A stretch of 64,000 bases of DNA from Deltaproteobacteria bacterium (lineage in GTDB: Bacteria > Desulfobacterota > Desulfobacteria > Desulfobacterales > JAFDMD01). Of the stretch, positions 28,888-38,456 are shown piece after piece. The notes beneath the pieces were generated by a model. The model was not told where the DNA came from. It did no database searches and saw only the letters and a program-made list of their open reading frames with translations. The stretch is from positions 118,297 to 182,296 of the forward strand of contig JAFDMF010000002.1 in NCBI GenBank assembly GCA_019306065.1, read 5' to 3'. The position numbers were made by a program, and so were the translations under genes. Each line of letters opens with the position of its first letter. Position 1 is the first letter of the stretch.

Positions 28888-30954
28888 TTATAACCACTGC
28901 CAGTATCCGTAAAATACCCACACACATAAGACGATCATGCTTAATAAAAATACCATGCTTCCGTGTATGAAAAAATCTTTCATTGTAACTAACTGCTCGC
29001 CTGTTTCGGGATCTCTTGCAAGGCTATATACTATGGCATTATTCGGAGTTCCTATTATTAATATGTGGGCAAAGGAAGACGAAAAAGCCGTGGCAAGCCC
29101 TACCATAACGGGAGATGTGTCTGAGAGGGCAGCCATCGGAATGGTTATAGGACCTACCGCCGCAACCGTTGCTCCATCGCTCATGAAATTTGTAAGTATG
29201 CCGGTTATAATGCTTGCAGATACGCAAAGTCCGGTTCCTTTCATAAGAAAATCCGGTAAAAACGAAATCAAAAAATTCGCAAGCCAAAGAGCGGCTCCCG
29301 TAATCGCAAGTCCATATCCGATTCCGCTTGCAGCGGCATATAAAGCTACTACGTCCCAATGAATTCCGCTTATATCTTTCCATCTGAGTATTCCGAGAAT
29401 GTTTAAGGCTACGAGAGCGGCTATAACAGGCCCGCCCATACCGAATTTATCGGATAAAGTAATCCATAATACAATTAAGACTACTAATACTATAGCCGAT
29501 TTGTATTCGTCTTTTGTCATTTTGCCTATTCGTTTTGTCTCTTTTTTAACCTCTCGGGCTATATTGATGGTTTTAAAGTTAATTTTTTTTCTAAATCTTA
29601 AAAGAAAATAAGAAGCTACTATAACAGCCATTACAGGAACAAAAGGAAGTCCCATTTTTACCCATTGCCCGAAACTAATACTTATGTTGTAATCGGATAA
29701 GATTCCAATCATTACGGCATTTCTTCCTCCTGCCGCAGGAGAACCGGGGCCTCCTATGTTTGCGACAAAGGTAAGCATAAGCATAAAAAAGACTATAAGA
29801 TTTTTGTCTTTTTTAAGCCCCGCTGTTTTGATTACACTAAGATATACTATCATTAATATGGGAGCTATAAAGGCTACAAGAGCATGTTCCGATAAAAAGC
29901 TTGCGGATACGGCAAGAAGCGGAGCAAAAATTAACCCGAATTTGATTAGAGTGCTGCTTGTTCCCAAAAGTATTATTCCTATTCTTCTATCCAAGCCGGT
30001 TTTGCTTAACGCCGCGGCAAACGCCAAAACTCCGAATATAAAAACAACCGAATCTTTTGCATAAGATTTTGCCACAAGCGTCGGAGGCAGGATTCCGAAA
30101 AAATAAATTAAAGCGGCTGCAAGCATAGCGGTTATTCCTATAGGTATTGCGCCGGTAGCCCAGAAAAAGGCGGAAATAACTAATATACCGATCATAGCTT
30201 TTGCGCGCAGCTCTATTTTTTCAATGTTTGGCAGCGCTTTTTCGACTTTGCCGTCCGGATGTGTTATTTTTTTATACAGTTTGGCTTTTTTTGCATAATA
30301 ATGAGCGACTGTCTCCCCTTTTTCTAATTTTTTATAGTCTGCATAGCCTAATATTGCATCTGCTCCTTCTCCTGTTTTCGGAGTTGTTAAAAAAAAGCTG
30401 AGCTTTTGGGGCGTAGGCATAAACGTAATTAGTAAAAAAATGATAGCTCCTGTAAGTATTATGCCCGGTCTTGCATTTTGAACTCCGAAAAACCATTCTT
30501 TAAAGCTGCTTTTTTTAACTTCCGGAATTTCATGCCTTGCCATAGCATTTATTCGTTCTTCCTTTGCCGCGTTGATTGTTTTTATAAGCTCTTTAAGCTC
30601 GCATGGCTTTTCTATGTATGCAAAAAGATCATGTTTTCCGGTAATCATAGCGGATTCCAAGCATCCATGCCCTGTGTGCATTATTACTTGAACTTCGGGT
30701 CTTATTTTTTTTATCTCTTTTAAAGTCTGTATTCCGTCCATATTCGGCATTTTTTGATCAAGCATTACAACTTCTGGGTTTTCATGCCGAACAATTTTTA
30801 TGGAATCTTCTCCGTTATTTGTATGGAATACTTTAAATCCTCTGTTTTCCAATTGACTCGCTAACGCTATTCTGAATCTGTCTTCGTCGTCTATAATCAG
30901 AATTTTAGTAACCGCTTCTTTTTCTTTGTTTTTATCTGCATTATTAACTTCCAT
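28888..30954 (-). CDS. CheY-like receiver domain fused to a DASS/SLC13-type anion symporter
   Basis: N-terminal ILIIDDEDRF...VVMLDQKMPNMDG...MHTGHG...YIEKPCEL, then multi-TM region with FWATGAIPIGITAMLAAALIYFFGILPP, NIGGPGSPAAGGRNAVMIG and IIGTPNNAIVYSLA. Confidence 0.9.
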   Translation of the reverse strand: MEVNNADKNKEKEAVTKILIIDDEDRFRIALASQLENRGFKVFHTNNGEDSIKIVRHENPEVVMLDQKMPNMDGIQTLKEIKKIRPEVQVIMHTGHGCLESAMITGKHDLFAYIEKPCELKELIKTINAAKEERINAMARHEIPEVKKSSFKEWFFGVQNARPGIILTGAIIFLLITFMPTPQKLSFFLTTPKTGEGADAILGYADYKKLEKGETVAHYYAKKAKLYKKITHPDGKVEKALPNIEKIELRAKAMIGILVISAFFWATGAIPIGITAMLAAALIYFFGILPPTLVAKSYAKDSVVFIFGVLAFAAALSKTGLDRRIGIILLGTSSTLIKFGLIFAPLLAVSASFLSEHALVAFIAPILMIVYLSVIKTAGLKKDKNLIVFFMLMLTFVANIGGPGSPAAGGRNAVMIGILSDYNISISFGQWVKMGLPFVPVMAVIVASYFLLRFRKKINFKTINIAREVKKETKRIGKMTKDEYKSAIVLVVLIVLWITLSDKFGMGGPVIAALVALNILGILRWKDISGIHWDVVALYAAASGIGYGLAITGAALWLANFLISFLPDFLMKGTGLCVSASIITGILTNFMSDGATVAAVGPITIPMAALSDTSPVMVGLATAFSSSFAHILIIGTPNNAIVYSLARDPETGEQLVTMKDFFIHGSMVFLLSMIVLCVWVFYGYWQWL

Positions 30955-32683
30955 GGTTGTCTCCTTCTTCCGTTGTAGAAATAGGCAGGGTAACCGTAAA
31001 TGAACTTCCCCTTCCGGAAATGCTTTGGACCGTAATTTCTCCTCCCATTGATTTTACTATATTTTGAGACACGCTCAAACCGAGTCCGGTTCCTTTTCCA
31101 ACCTCCTTTGTGGTAAAGAACGGCTCGAATATATTATTTATTTGTTCCCGAGTCATGCCCGCGCCGGTATCCATTACCGTTATTCTTACCGCTTTATCGT
31201 CATGCTCGGTGGTTATGGTTATGCTGCCCGGCGATTCTATTGCCTGTTCCGCGTTGTTTATAAAATTTAAAAACACTTGCCTTATCTGATCAGGATCAAC
31301 CTCTATATACGGTAAATTTTTATCGAACTCCTTTTTCAATTCAATGTTTTCGATTTTAAGCTCCCGCTCTTTTAAACCGCTTACGGTTTCTTCCAATAGT
31401 TTGTTTATATTGGTTAGTTTAACGGAAGGCTTACTTTTTCTTCCGTAATCAAGAAGTTGCCCTGTAATTCCTTTTGCTCTTAAAGCCGCGTTATCTATAA
31501 CTTGAAGCTCTTCCAACATTTTTTGAGGGCTGGCGTCCATTTTAAATTCCGGATTTAACATATCTTTTATTACGCCGCTTGTAGCCACGATTATAGCCAA
31601 TGGATTATTAATTTCATGAGCTATGCCTGTGGAAAGGGTTCCCAAAGAAGCAAGCTTTGAAGCATGACGCAGCTGCTCCCATAACTCGCCGCTTTTTTTT
31701 GCGTTTTTGTAAGCCCGCTCCATAAGTTTTTTGACGGCAAACCAAATCACAATTGATATGGTTGTTATAAGTAATAATGATATGCAGATAATAATGTTTC
31801 TTGTTCCATACATTTGCCTGTAAACTTTAGCGAGCGGCTGTTTTAAGACTAACGTCCATGGCACTTCGCTTAGTTTTGAATATGATATAAAGTAATCCTC
31901 CTTATCTATTTTAATTAAATCCGTTCCTATTATATTGTTTTTAGGCGGAATATAGTCTGATTTTTCAAGCAGGCTTCCGGCGTTAGGATCTACTACCTGA
32001 TATATTCCCGCATTATTGATAATTACCGCTTCAACCGATTTCCCTTTGCTTATTGTTCTTAAATAGACATAAAATTTATCAGGATCAAGGGTAGAGCGTA
32101 TAATATAGGCTTTACCGTTTATATCCTGTTTTACGGCTATGGTAAAATGGGGCTTGTTTCTGAAGCCGAGATATATATCGCTTACATAATAGTTTTTTTC
32201 GCTTGTTATTAGGGCGTTAAACCATTTTTCTTTGCTGTAATCTTTATTTTGCAAATCACTGTATGGACCTACATACTCTTTTTGTATGCCCTCTTCGGTT
32301 AAAAAGCCGATATCTATAAATGAATCGTTGATTCGTCTTAGATTATCAAGATAATATCCAAGGCTATTTGTAGCCGGCGGGGTATTGCATTTACCGCTGT
32401 AAAATAGTCTGAAAAGGTTAACGACTCTTTCTTGTAAAAAAAGTTCTATTGTATTCATTTTACTTTTTGTAAGAGCCTCGAGGTTTATTTTTCCGGTATT
32501 TATAAAAGATTTGCTAAACTGTATATGAAAATATATGGAAAGAAAAAAATACGGTGCTATAAATACGAATAAAAGCCCTATTGTGAGCCTTATTCTTAAG
32601 TTTTTAAAATGGATAAAAATGTTTTTTTCTTTTGTATTTTCCGCATCATTATAAACGATTATATTTTTATCGGTATTTTTCAT
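30944..32683 (-). CDS. Cache-type membrane sensor histidine kinase
   Basis: Two TM segments flanking an extracytoplasmic dCache-like region; HisKA LASLGTLSTGIAHEINNPLAII; HATPase NNAEQAIES, DTGAGMTREQINNIFEPFFTTKEVGKGTGLGLSVS. Overlaps the downstream gene start by 11 nt. Confidence 0.93.
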   Translation of the reverse strand: MKNTDKNIIVYNDAENTKEKNIFIHFKNLRIRLTIGLLFVFIAPYFFLSIYFHIQFSKSFINTGKINLEALTKSKMNTIELFLQERVVNLFRLFYSGKCNTPPATNSLGYYLDNLRRINDSFIDIGFLTEEGIQKEYVGPYSDLQNKDYSKEKWFNALITSEKNYYVSDIYLGFRNKPHFTIAVKQDINGKAYIIRSTLDPDKFYVYLRTISKGKSVEAVIINNAGIYQVVDPNAGSLLEKSDYIPPKNNIIGTDLIKIDKEDYFISYSKLSEVPWTLVLKQPLAKVYRQMYGTRNIIICISLLLITTISIVIWFAVKKLMERAYKNAKKSGELWEQLRHASKLASLGTLSTGIAHEINNPLAIIVATSGVIKDMLNPEFKMDASPQKMLEELQVIDNAALRAKGITGQLLDYGRKSKPSVKLTNINKLLEETVSGLKERELKIENIELKKEFDKNLPYIEVDPDQIRQVFLNFINNAEQAIESPGSITITTEHDDKAVRITVMDTGAGMTREQINNIFEPFFTTKEVGKGTGLGLSVSQNIVKSMGGEITVQSISGRGSSFTVTLPISTTEEGDNHGS

Positions 32684-32810
32684 AATTTTTAACCATAGCT
32701 TATTATTTTAATCATACGGGTCATTGTCCGGGCAATGTTGTAAGATACGCCGCGACACTAAATAACTGCTTTACGCCGTTGCCTGTTTTCCCTCTGTTCA
32801 TATTTTTATT

Positions 32811-32965
32811 ATACAATTTCCCCTCGCTTTGTTCGTCGAAATAATACGGAAAAAAACGTTCTTCATGCCCTGTCGAGCAAAGCGAGAAATTCCTTTATTA
32901 TTTTTATAATCATTCTTTTTTGTGTCTATAACATAGTGATGAAGGTTTTCTATTGAGATTGTTTT
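32811..32965. repeat. Dispersed repeat families E+G composite (inverse orientation)
   Basis: CCCCTCGCTTTGTTCGTCGAAAT...CCTGTCGAGCAAAGCGAGAAATTCCTTTATTATTTTTATAATCATTCTTTTTTGTGTCTATAACATAGTGATG. Confidence 0.8.
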
Positions 32966-33184
32966 TTCTTTTTTAATATCAATAAAAGAAGAATTAGAAG
33001 AGAAAGTATGGATTGACGCTGCCTGCGGCATATTTATATTTTTTTTAAATTTCAGGCAGTTATTCGATATGTCAAGAGATGATTGTATATTGTTATTCTT
33101 ATTTAAGAATTCTATAATATAAAAGTTGGAATTTGCTGTTAATATAGCTTTAACTTTTTTTGCATTCACGATTGTCTATCTTTG

Positions 33185-33895
33185 TTATGGAAATATCTCT
33201 CTTTTATCAGTCTTATGATCAATTATATAAAAAAGAGTTGTTTTCTCTTTTATTTTTTCGGTAATGTCTTCTATTCTTGTTCGATCAATATTGTAAACAT
33301 GTATATAAACTCTACGAAAACCTTTTAGAACTTTTTCATAAGAAGTTAGTATACTTACTATTCTGCCGTTATACTCTCTTATTATATCTGCAATATCTTT
33401 GATGCTCCCAGGACGATCTTCAATTTGAAAAGCAAATGAAATCCCTCTGTTTTTTATTCCGGAAATAGATATTAATACTTTGAATATATCGGATTGAGTA
33501 ATAATTCCTATAAGTTTTTTATTATGATCTACTACCGGAAGTCCTGATATTTTTTTCTCCAGCAGTATTTCCGCAGCTTCTTGAACCGTGTAATCAAAGG
33601 GTACTACAATAGGATATTTTGTCATAATATCTTTAATTTTAATGCGGGACATAAGATATAAAATCTCATGTATATCCAAGCCGTTGGCATCCGAAGCCGA
33701 GGCTTTAAGCAGATCTTTATCCGTAACAATTCCTACAAGAGATCCTTTTTTCATAATAGGAAGTCTGCGTATATTATTCTCTTTTAATAAATTTATGGCA
33801 TCCTGCATAGAAGCGTTTATGTCTGCCGTAATAATTTCTCGGTTCATCCAATATTTTACTATCATCGTTGCTTCTCCCGTTAAAATAGTTCCCAT
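33185..33895 (-). CDS. CBS-domain pair plus ACT-like domain protein (AcuB-like)
   Basis: Two CBS motifs (IRRLPIMKKGSLVGIVTDKDLL; ISGLPVVDHNKKLIGIITQSDIF) and ACT-like FAFQIEDRPGSIKDIADIIREY. Start probably the inner ATG of MIVKYWMNREI. Confidence 0.88.
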   Translation of the reverse strand: MGTILTGEATMIVKYWMNREIITADINASMQDAINLLKENNIRRLPIMKKGSLVGIVTDKDLLKASASDANGLDIHEILYLMSRIKIKDIMTKYPIVVPFDYTVQEAAEILLEKKISGLPVVDHNKKLIGIITQSDIFKVLISISGIKNRGISFAFQIEDRPGSIKDIADIIREYNGRIVSILTSYEKVLKGFRRVYIHVYNIDRTRIEDITEKIKEKTTLFYIIDHKTDKREIFP

Positions 33896-34137
33896 AGAAA
33901 AAAAATTTATTTCTTTTGTTTCTTAATAATATTAATTTGTTATCTTATTCTAATTCGTTTTTTGTTATTATTATTATTTTTTTGCCGCAAATAATTTTTT
34001 GACATATCCAAACCAAATATAAACGGATAAAAAAGCGATTATAAAATTTGTTGCCCATCTTATTAACGGATGATAAGGAAAGTGGATTAAAAAGGCTGAA
34101 GCAATCTTTAAAACCTTTACAACAGGATACAAACATA

Positions 34138-34926
34138 ATGAAAAAAAAACTGTTTCTTGGCATAGATGCAGGCTCCTCAAGAACAAAAGCGGTTCTTACA
34201 GACGAAAATAAAAAAATAGCAGGATATGCGGTTAAAAAATCCGGCGTAAATTTTTCAAAGGCTGCAAATCTATGTTTAACACAGGCTTTAAGTAATGCGG
34301 CGGCAAGTGTTTCCGATATTAAATCTGCGGTTTTTACAGGATACGGAAGAAATAATATCTTTATTGAAGTTCCAAAAGCCGTAAAAACCGAGATAAGCTG
34401 TCATGCAAAAGGATGTTACGCCTATTTTCCTTACGAAATAACCGTAATAGATATTGGAGGGCAGGATAATAAGCTTATTAAGATAAATAAAAACTCAAAA
34501 ATCGAAAGTTTTAAAATGAATCGCAAATGTGCGGCAGGGACAGGGGCTTTTTTGGAAGAAATGGCATTAAGACTTGATATTCCTGTCAGCGAACTTAACA
34601 ATCTTGCCGAAAAATCAGAAAATATGGTAAAGCTGGGAAGTTTTTGCACGGTTTTTTCGGCTACAGAAGTGTTAGAGAATATTCAAAAAGGAGTTAAAAT
34701 TTTTGATATTGCAAAAGGTATTTTTCATTCCGTTATAAAAAGAGTATTTGAGATGGATTCTCTTACAAAAACCATAGTTATAACGGGAGGAGTTGTAGCT
34801 CATAATCCTTTTATTATTAAAATGGCGACGGGAGCCGCGCCGGACAAAAAAATTTTAACTCCGGCGCTGCCTCAGTTTACCGGGGCTTTCGGGGCTGCCC
34901 TATATGCCTCAAATTCAACTGCATAA
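34138..34926 (+). CDS. CoA-substrate-specific enzyme activase (2-hydroxyacyl-CoA dehydratase activator, BadF/HgdC family)
   Basis: FLGIDAGSSRTKAVL, TVIDIGGQDNKLI, NRKCAAGTGAFLEEMA, ITGGVVAHNPF. The ORF-track start at 34048 adds 30 dubious residues. Confidence 0.93.
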   Translation: MKKKLFLGIDAGSSRTKAVLTDENKKIAGYAVKKSGVNFSKAANLCLTQALSNAAASVSDIKSAVFTGYGRNNIFIEVPKAVKTEISCHAKGCYAYFPYEITVIDIGGQDNKLIKINKNSKIESFKMNRKCAAGTGAFLEEMALRLDIPVSELNNLAEKSENMVKLGSFCTVFSATEVLENIQKGVKIFDIAKGIFHSVIKRVFEMDSLTKTIVITGGVVAHNPFIIKMATGAAPDKKILTPALPQFTGAFGAALYASNSTA

Positions 34927-35099
34927 CTCCTGTTTTCTGCGTTAAAAACGAACAAACTACTTTGTTATACAACAGAATTTAAATATAACAAACGCCCATT
35001 ACTATGTTATAAATACAAAAAAGAATGATTATAAAACGGGGACCGGAGGCGGGTTAAAAAGCATATGTCATGCTTTAAAAAAATAACCTGTTAATAAAA

Positions 35100-35777
35100 A
35101 TGGACGGAGACGGTCAAATGAATCCCGAATACCTCGACAAGCTGATTATGCCGATTATAGAAAAAAAGGCGGATTATGCCAAAGGCAACCGCTTCTACGA
35201 CTTTAATGCGTTACAATCAATGCCAAAAATAAGATTAATAGGCAACGGCATCCTCTCCTTTTTTACAAAAGCCGCTTCAGTGTATTGGAATATTACAGAC
35301 GTTGTAAACGGTTATACGGCTATAAGCGGAAACGTTTTAAAAAATCTTAATCTATCAAAGTTAAACGAAGGTTATTTTTTTGAAATAAACATACTAATAC
35401 AAATCGGAATAGCGGGCTATGTAGTATATGATATTCCCATACCGGCAGTTTATCGCGACGAAACAAGCAACATGAGAATTATGCAAATACTGGCAGCCTT
35501 TCCTTTTTTATTATTTATCGAATTATGTAAACGAATATTTTACAGATACTTTATTTATGATTTCAACATGGCTTCCATATACATAATGCTCGGTCTGCCC
35601 ATGACTACATGGGGAATAGCATTCGGAATATATAGATGGAGCGTTGGAATAGCAACCGGAATACCAAACAGCGCCGGCACAACCTTTCTTTCGGTTCTGC
35701 CCTTAATATTAGGGGTTCAATTTTTACTACAGGCAATTAATATAGATATTGCAAACATACCTTTTAAAAACCAATAA
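35100..35777 (+). pseudogene. 5'-truncated family 2 glycosyltransferase (dolichyl-phosphate mannosyltransferase-like) with C-terminal TM segments
   Basis: Begins at the catalytic DxD region (MDGDGQMNPEYL); in-frame stop 7 codons upstream; the N-terminal nucleotide-binding half is missing. Confidence 0.7.
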
Positions 35778-35792
35778 AAAACGGAGTATTAA

Positions 35793-36158
35793 ATGTATAA
35801 AACCGTCATAATTATGATCTGCGTATCGATTCTGCTAGTTACCTCCAACCTACTATTAAAATCGACGGTTATCCATTTTAAAACCGGAATTCAACTAACC
35901 TCTATACTTAAATTTATATCCGATTACAAATTTTGGGGAAGTATATTATTTACGGGACTGGCTTTAATATTATGGCTATACATCTTAACCTATGAGCATA
36001 TATCAGTAGTATATCCGCTTATTAGTATAAGCTACATCTTTATGACGCTTGCAGCTTATTATCTTTATGATGAAAAAATAACCTCAAACCAAATAATAGG
36101 CATAGGGTTAATCTGCTCCGGCATCTACTTTTTATTTAAAGAAACAATCAAGTTATGA
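35793..36158 (+). CDS. EamA/SMR-like small membrane transporter (ArnE/F-type)
   Basis: Four hydrophobic helices; YEHISVVYPLISISYIFMTLAAYYLYDEKITSNQIIGIGLICSGIYFLF. Confidence 0.8.
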   Translation: MYKTVIIMICVSILLVTSNLLLKSTVIHFKTGIQLTSILKFISDYKFWGSILFTGLALILWLYILTYEHISVVYPLISISYIFMTLAAYYLYDEKITSNQIIGIGLICSGIYFLFKETIKL

Positions 36159-37387
36159 CAAATATAACAAAAAAACCCTTCTTTTTATTATGCAAAAAAG
36201 TTGCCGAGCGCTTAAAATTACGGCACATTATAATCATAGGCTTCCTGTTTAGAATCGCCGCTTTAACAGCTATGCCAAACAACCAGTTTCCGGATTCCCA
36301 TACATACATAAAAGCGGGCGCGCAGCTATTTGAAAACGGCGTCATAGTCAAACATAATGTTATGCCCCTATATCCTATTTTATGCGGCATATTAAACAAT
36401 TTCTTACTTATAAAAATAGCGGACATACTCTTTTCCGTATTAACAATCTATATAATATATCAACTATCCTACATAATATTTAAAAAAAAAACATCCGCTT
36501 TGTTAAGCGCATTTATAGCGGCGGTTTATCCTTTTTTTAATTTTTATGCTACCGCAGCTTTAACCGAAACCAGTTATACCCTTTTATTAGTCTCCGCTTT
36601 TTATATGTTATACAGGCAAAAATTTATAATAGGCGCCATCCTTTTAATTCTATCAATTTTAGAAAGACCCACATTAGACTTTGCCGCTCCGCTTATAATA
36701 TTCATCTTTGCCTATTTTGTTCATAAGCGCTCATTATCCTACTCAATTAAAATCGTATCCTATTATATCGTCATCTACATCTTATTATTTTGCCCATGGT
36801 GGCTTCATCAATACAACAAATACGATAAATTCATCCGAATGAATCTCGCAGACGGAATAGCTTGGTACAGCGGAAACAATCCGCTGAATCAAAGCGGAAG
36901 CGGAGTAGCTTCGGATAACGGAAAACCCGCAGACGTTGATTTTTCGCTCTTTGCCAAAATAAAAGACCCTTATAAACAAAACCAAGCTATGAAAAAAGAG
37001 GCTTTTGACTTTATAATCAACAATCCGGATCGTTTTATAAAACTGGCGGCATTAAAATTTTGCAGATTATGGCGACTATATCCTTATGCCCCCGAATATG
37101 AAAAACCGCTTTATATAATCATCTCCGTAACCAGCTACGGCTCGGTTCTACTATTCTTTTTACTATCTACAGCCTCATTTATTTTTATCAAAAAAAACAG
37201 AGTGTTTTCAAAAAAACTGCTTCCCGTATTTTTTCTTATAACCTACTTTACCCTTGTTCACATGGTATTAATATCTTCTTTAAGATACAGATTTCCAATA
37301 GAGCCCTTTTTAATAATAATTGCCTCTTACGGCTTTATTTTTCTATTTAATAAAATTACAAAACATAATGACCAAAAAGCCGAATAA
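36155..37387 (+). CDS. GT39-like membrane glycosyltransferase
   Basis: Multi-TM; FPDSHTYIKAGAQLFENG, ALTETSYTLLLVSAFYML, ERPTLDFAAPLI; overlaps the preceding gene by 4 nt. Confidence 0.8.
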   Translation: MTNITKKPFFLLCKKVAERLKLRHIIIIGFLFRIAALTAMPNNQFPDSHTYIKAGAQLFENGVIVKHNVMPLYPILCGILNNFLLIKIADILFSVLTIYIIYQLSYIIFKKKTSALLSAFIAAVYPFFNFYATAALTETSYTLLLVSAFYMLYRQKFIIGAILLILSILERPTLDFAAPLIIFIFAYFVHKRSLSYSIKIVSYYIVIYILLFCPWWLHQYNKYDKFIRMNLADGIAWYSGNNPLNQSGSGVASDNGKPADVDFSLFAKIKDPYKQNQAMKKEAFDFIINNPDRFIKLAALKFCRLWRLYPYAPEYEKPLYIIISVTSYGSVLLFFLLSTASFIFIKKNRVFSKKLLPVFFLITYFTLVHMVLISSLRYRFPIEPFLIIIASYGFIFLFNKITKHNDQKAE

Positions 37388-37431
37388 TTAAAAAAAAAAA
37401 TTTAAACAATTATATAAAAGGAATATAACTT

Positions 37432-38286
37432 ATGAAAGCCTACATTTTTCCAGGACAAGGATCCCAACAAAAAGGTATGGGCGAAACCCTTTTTGACGAA
37501 TTTAAACATCTAACCGAAAAAGCGAATCAAATGCTTAATTACGACATAAAAAAGCTATGTATTGAAGATCCGCAAAACCTGCTTAATCAAACCAATTATA
37601 CCCAGCCTGCTTTATATATTGTAAATTCATTTACATGGCTTAAAAAAAAGGCGGCGGCGGAAAAACCGAATTATTTTGCAGGACACAGTTTAGGCGAATA
37701 CAACGCTTTGTTTGCCGCTCATGCTTTTGATTTTGAAACGGGATTAAAACTTGTTCAAGAGCGCGCAAGATTAATGGCTCTTGTAAAAGGAGGCGGAATG
37801 GCTGCGGTTATAGGTTTAAGCGAAGCCAAAATAGCCAAAATTTTGCAGGAAAACGATTTTTCAGAAATAAGCATGGCAAATTACAATTCTTACGATCAGA
37901 TCGTTATATCGGGAATAAAAAACCAGATAGAAAAAGCGGAAGCGCTCTTTAAAAAAGCCGGCGCAAAACTATATAGAATACTTCCGGTAAGCGGAGCGTT
38001 TCATTCCGAACAAATGATACAGGCAAAAAAAAAATTTGCCGAATTTATAGAAAAATTTCGGTTCAACCCGCTTCAAACTCCCGTAATATCAAATGTTACG
38101 GCTAAAGAATATGAAAATAAAAATATAAAAAAACTTTTATGCCAACAGATAATCTCTCCCGTAAAATGGAGCCATACCGTAGAATATCTTATAACAAAAG
38201 GGGAAATGCAGTTTGAAGAAATAGGGGTCGGCAAAGTTTTAACCAATCTTGTAAAAAGAATCAAAAATGCGCTTGCATCAAAATAG
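37432..38286 (+). CDS. fabD: Malonyl-CoA:ACP acyltransferase (FabD or trans-AT type)
   Basis: [65 protein letters not shown]. Confidence 0.9.
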   Translation: [284 protein letters not shown]

Positions 38287-38370
38287 AAAAAAGTTTTATC
38301 TTCTCTTTTAAATTCAGCCGATATATTATATAAATATCTATACCTGCGTTATGAAAAAAAAAATAACAAT

Positions 38371-38436
38371 GAAAGGATATAGTTTTTTTGCGAAGCGATA
38401 AGCAAGAAGCAAAGGGAACAAACTTGGACATCTCCC
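38371..38436 (+). repeat. Dispersed repeat family D copy
   Basis: GAAAGGATATAGTTTTTTTGCGAAGCGATAAGCAAGAAGC...ACAAACTTGGACATCTCCC; near-identical inverse copy at 49742-49818. Confidence 0.85.
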
Positions 38437-38456
38437 AAAACAGGAGCAAGTCAATT

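Noticed and set aside
29039-29383. Minus-strand 114-aa ORF inside the receiver-transporter gene
   Set aside because: Out-of-frame shadow ORF within a strongly supported CDS.
38388-38456. N-terminal extension of the M48 protease (MRSDKQEAKGTNLDISQNRSKSI)
   Set aside because: Lies in repeat family D; signal peptide begins at MKYKKRYIIIF (38457).
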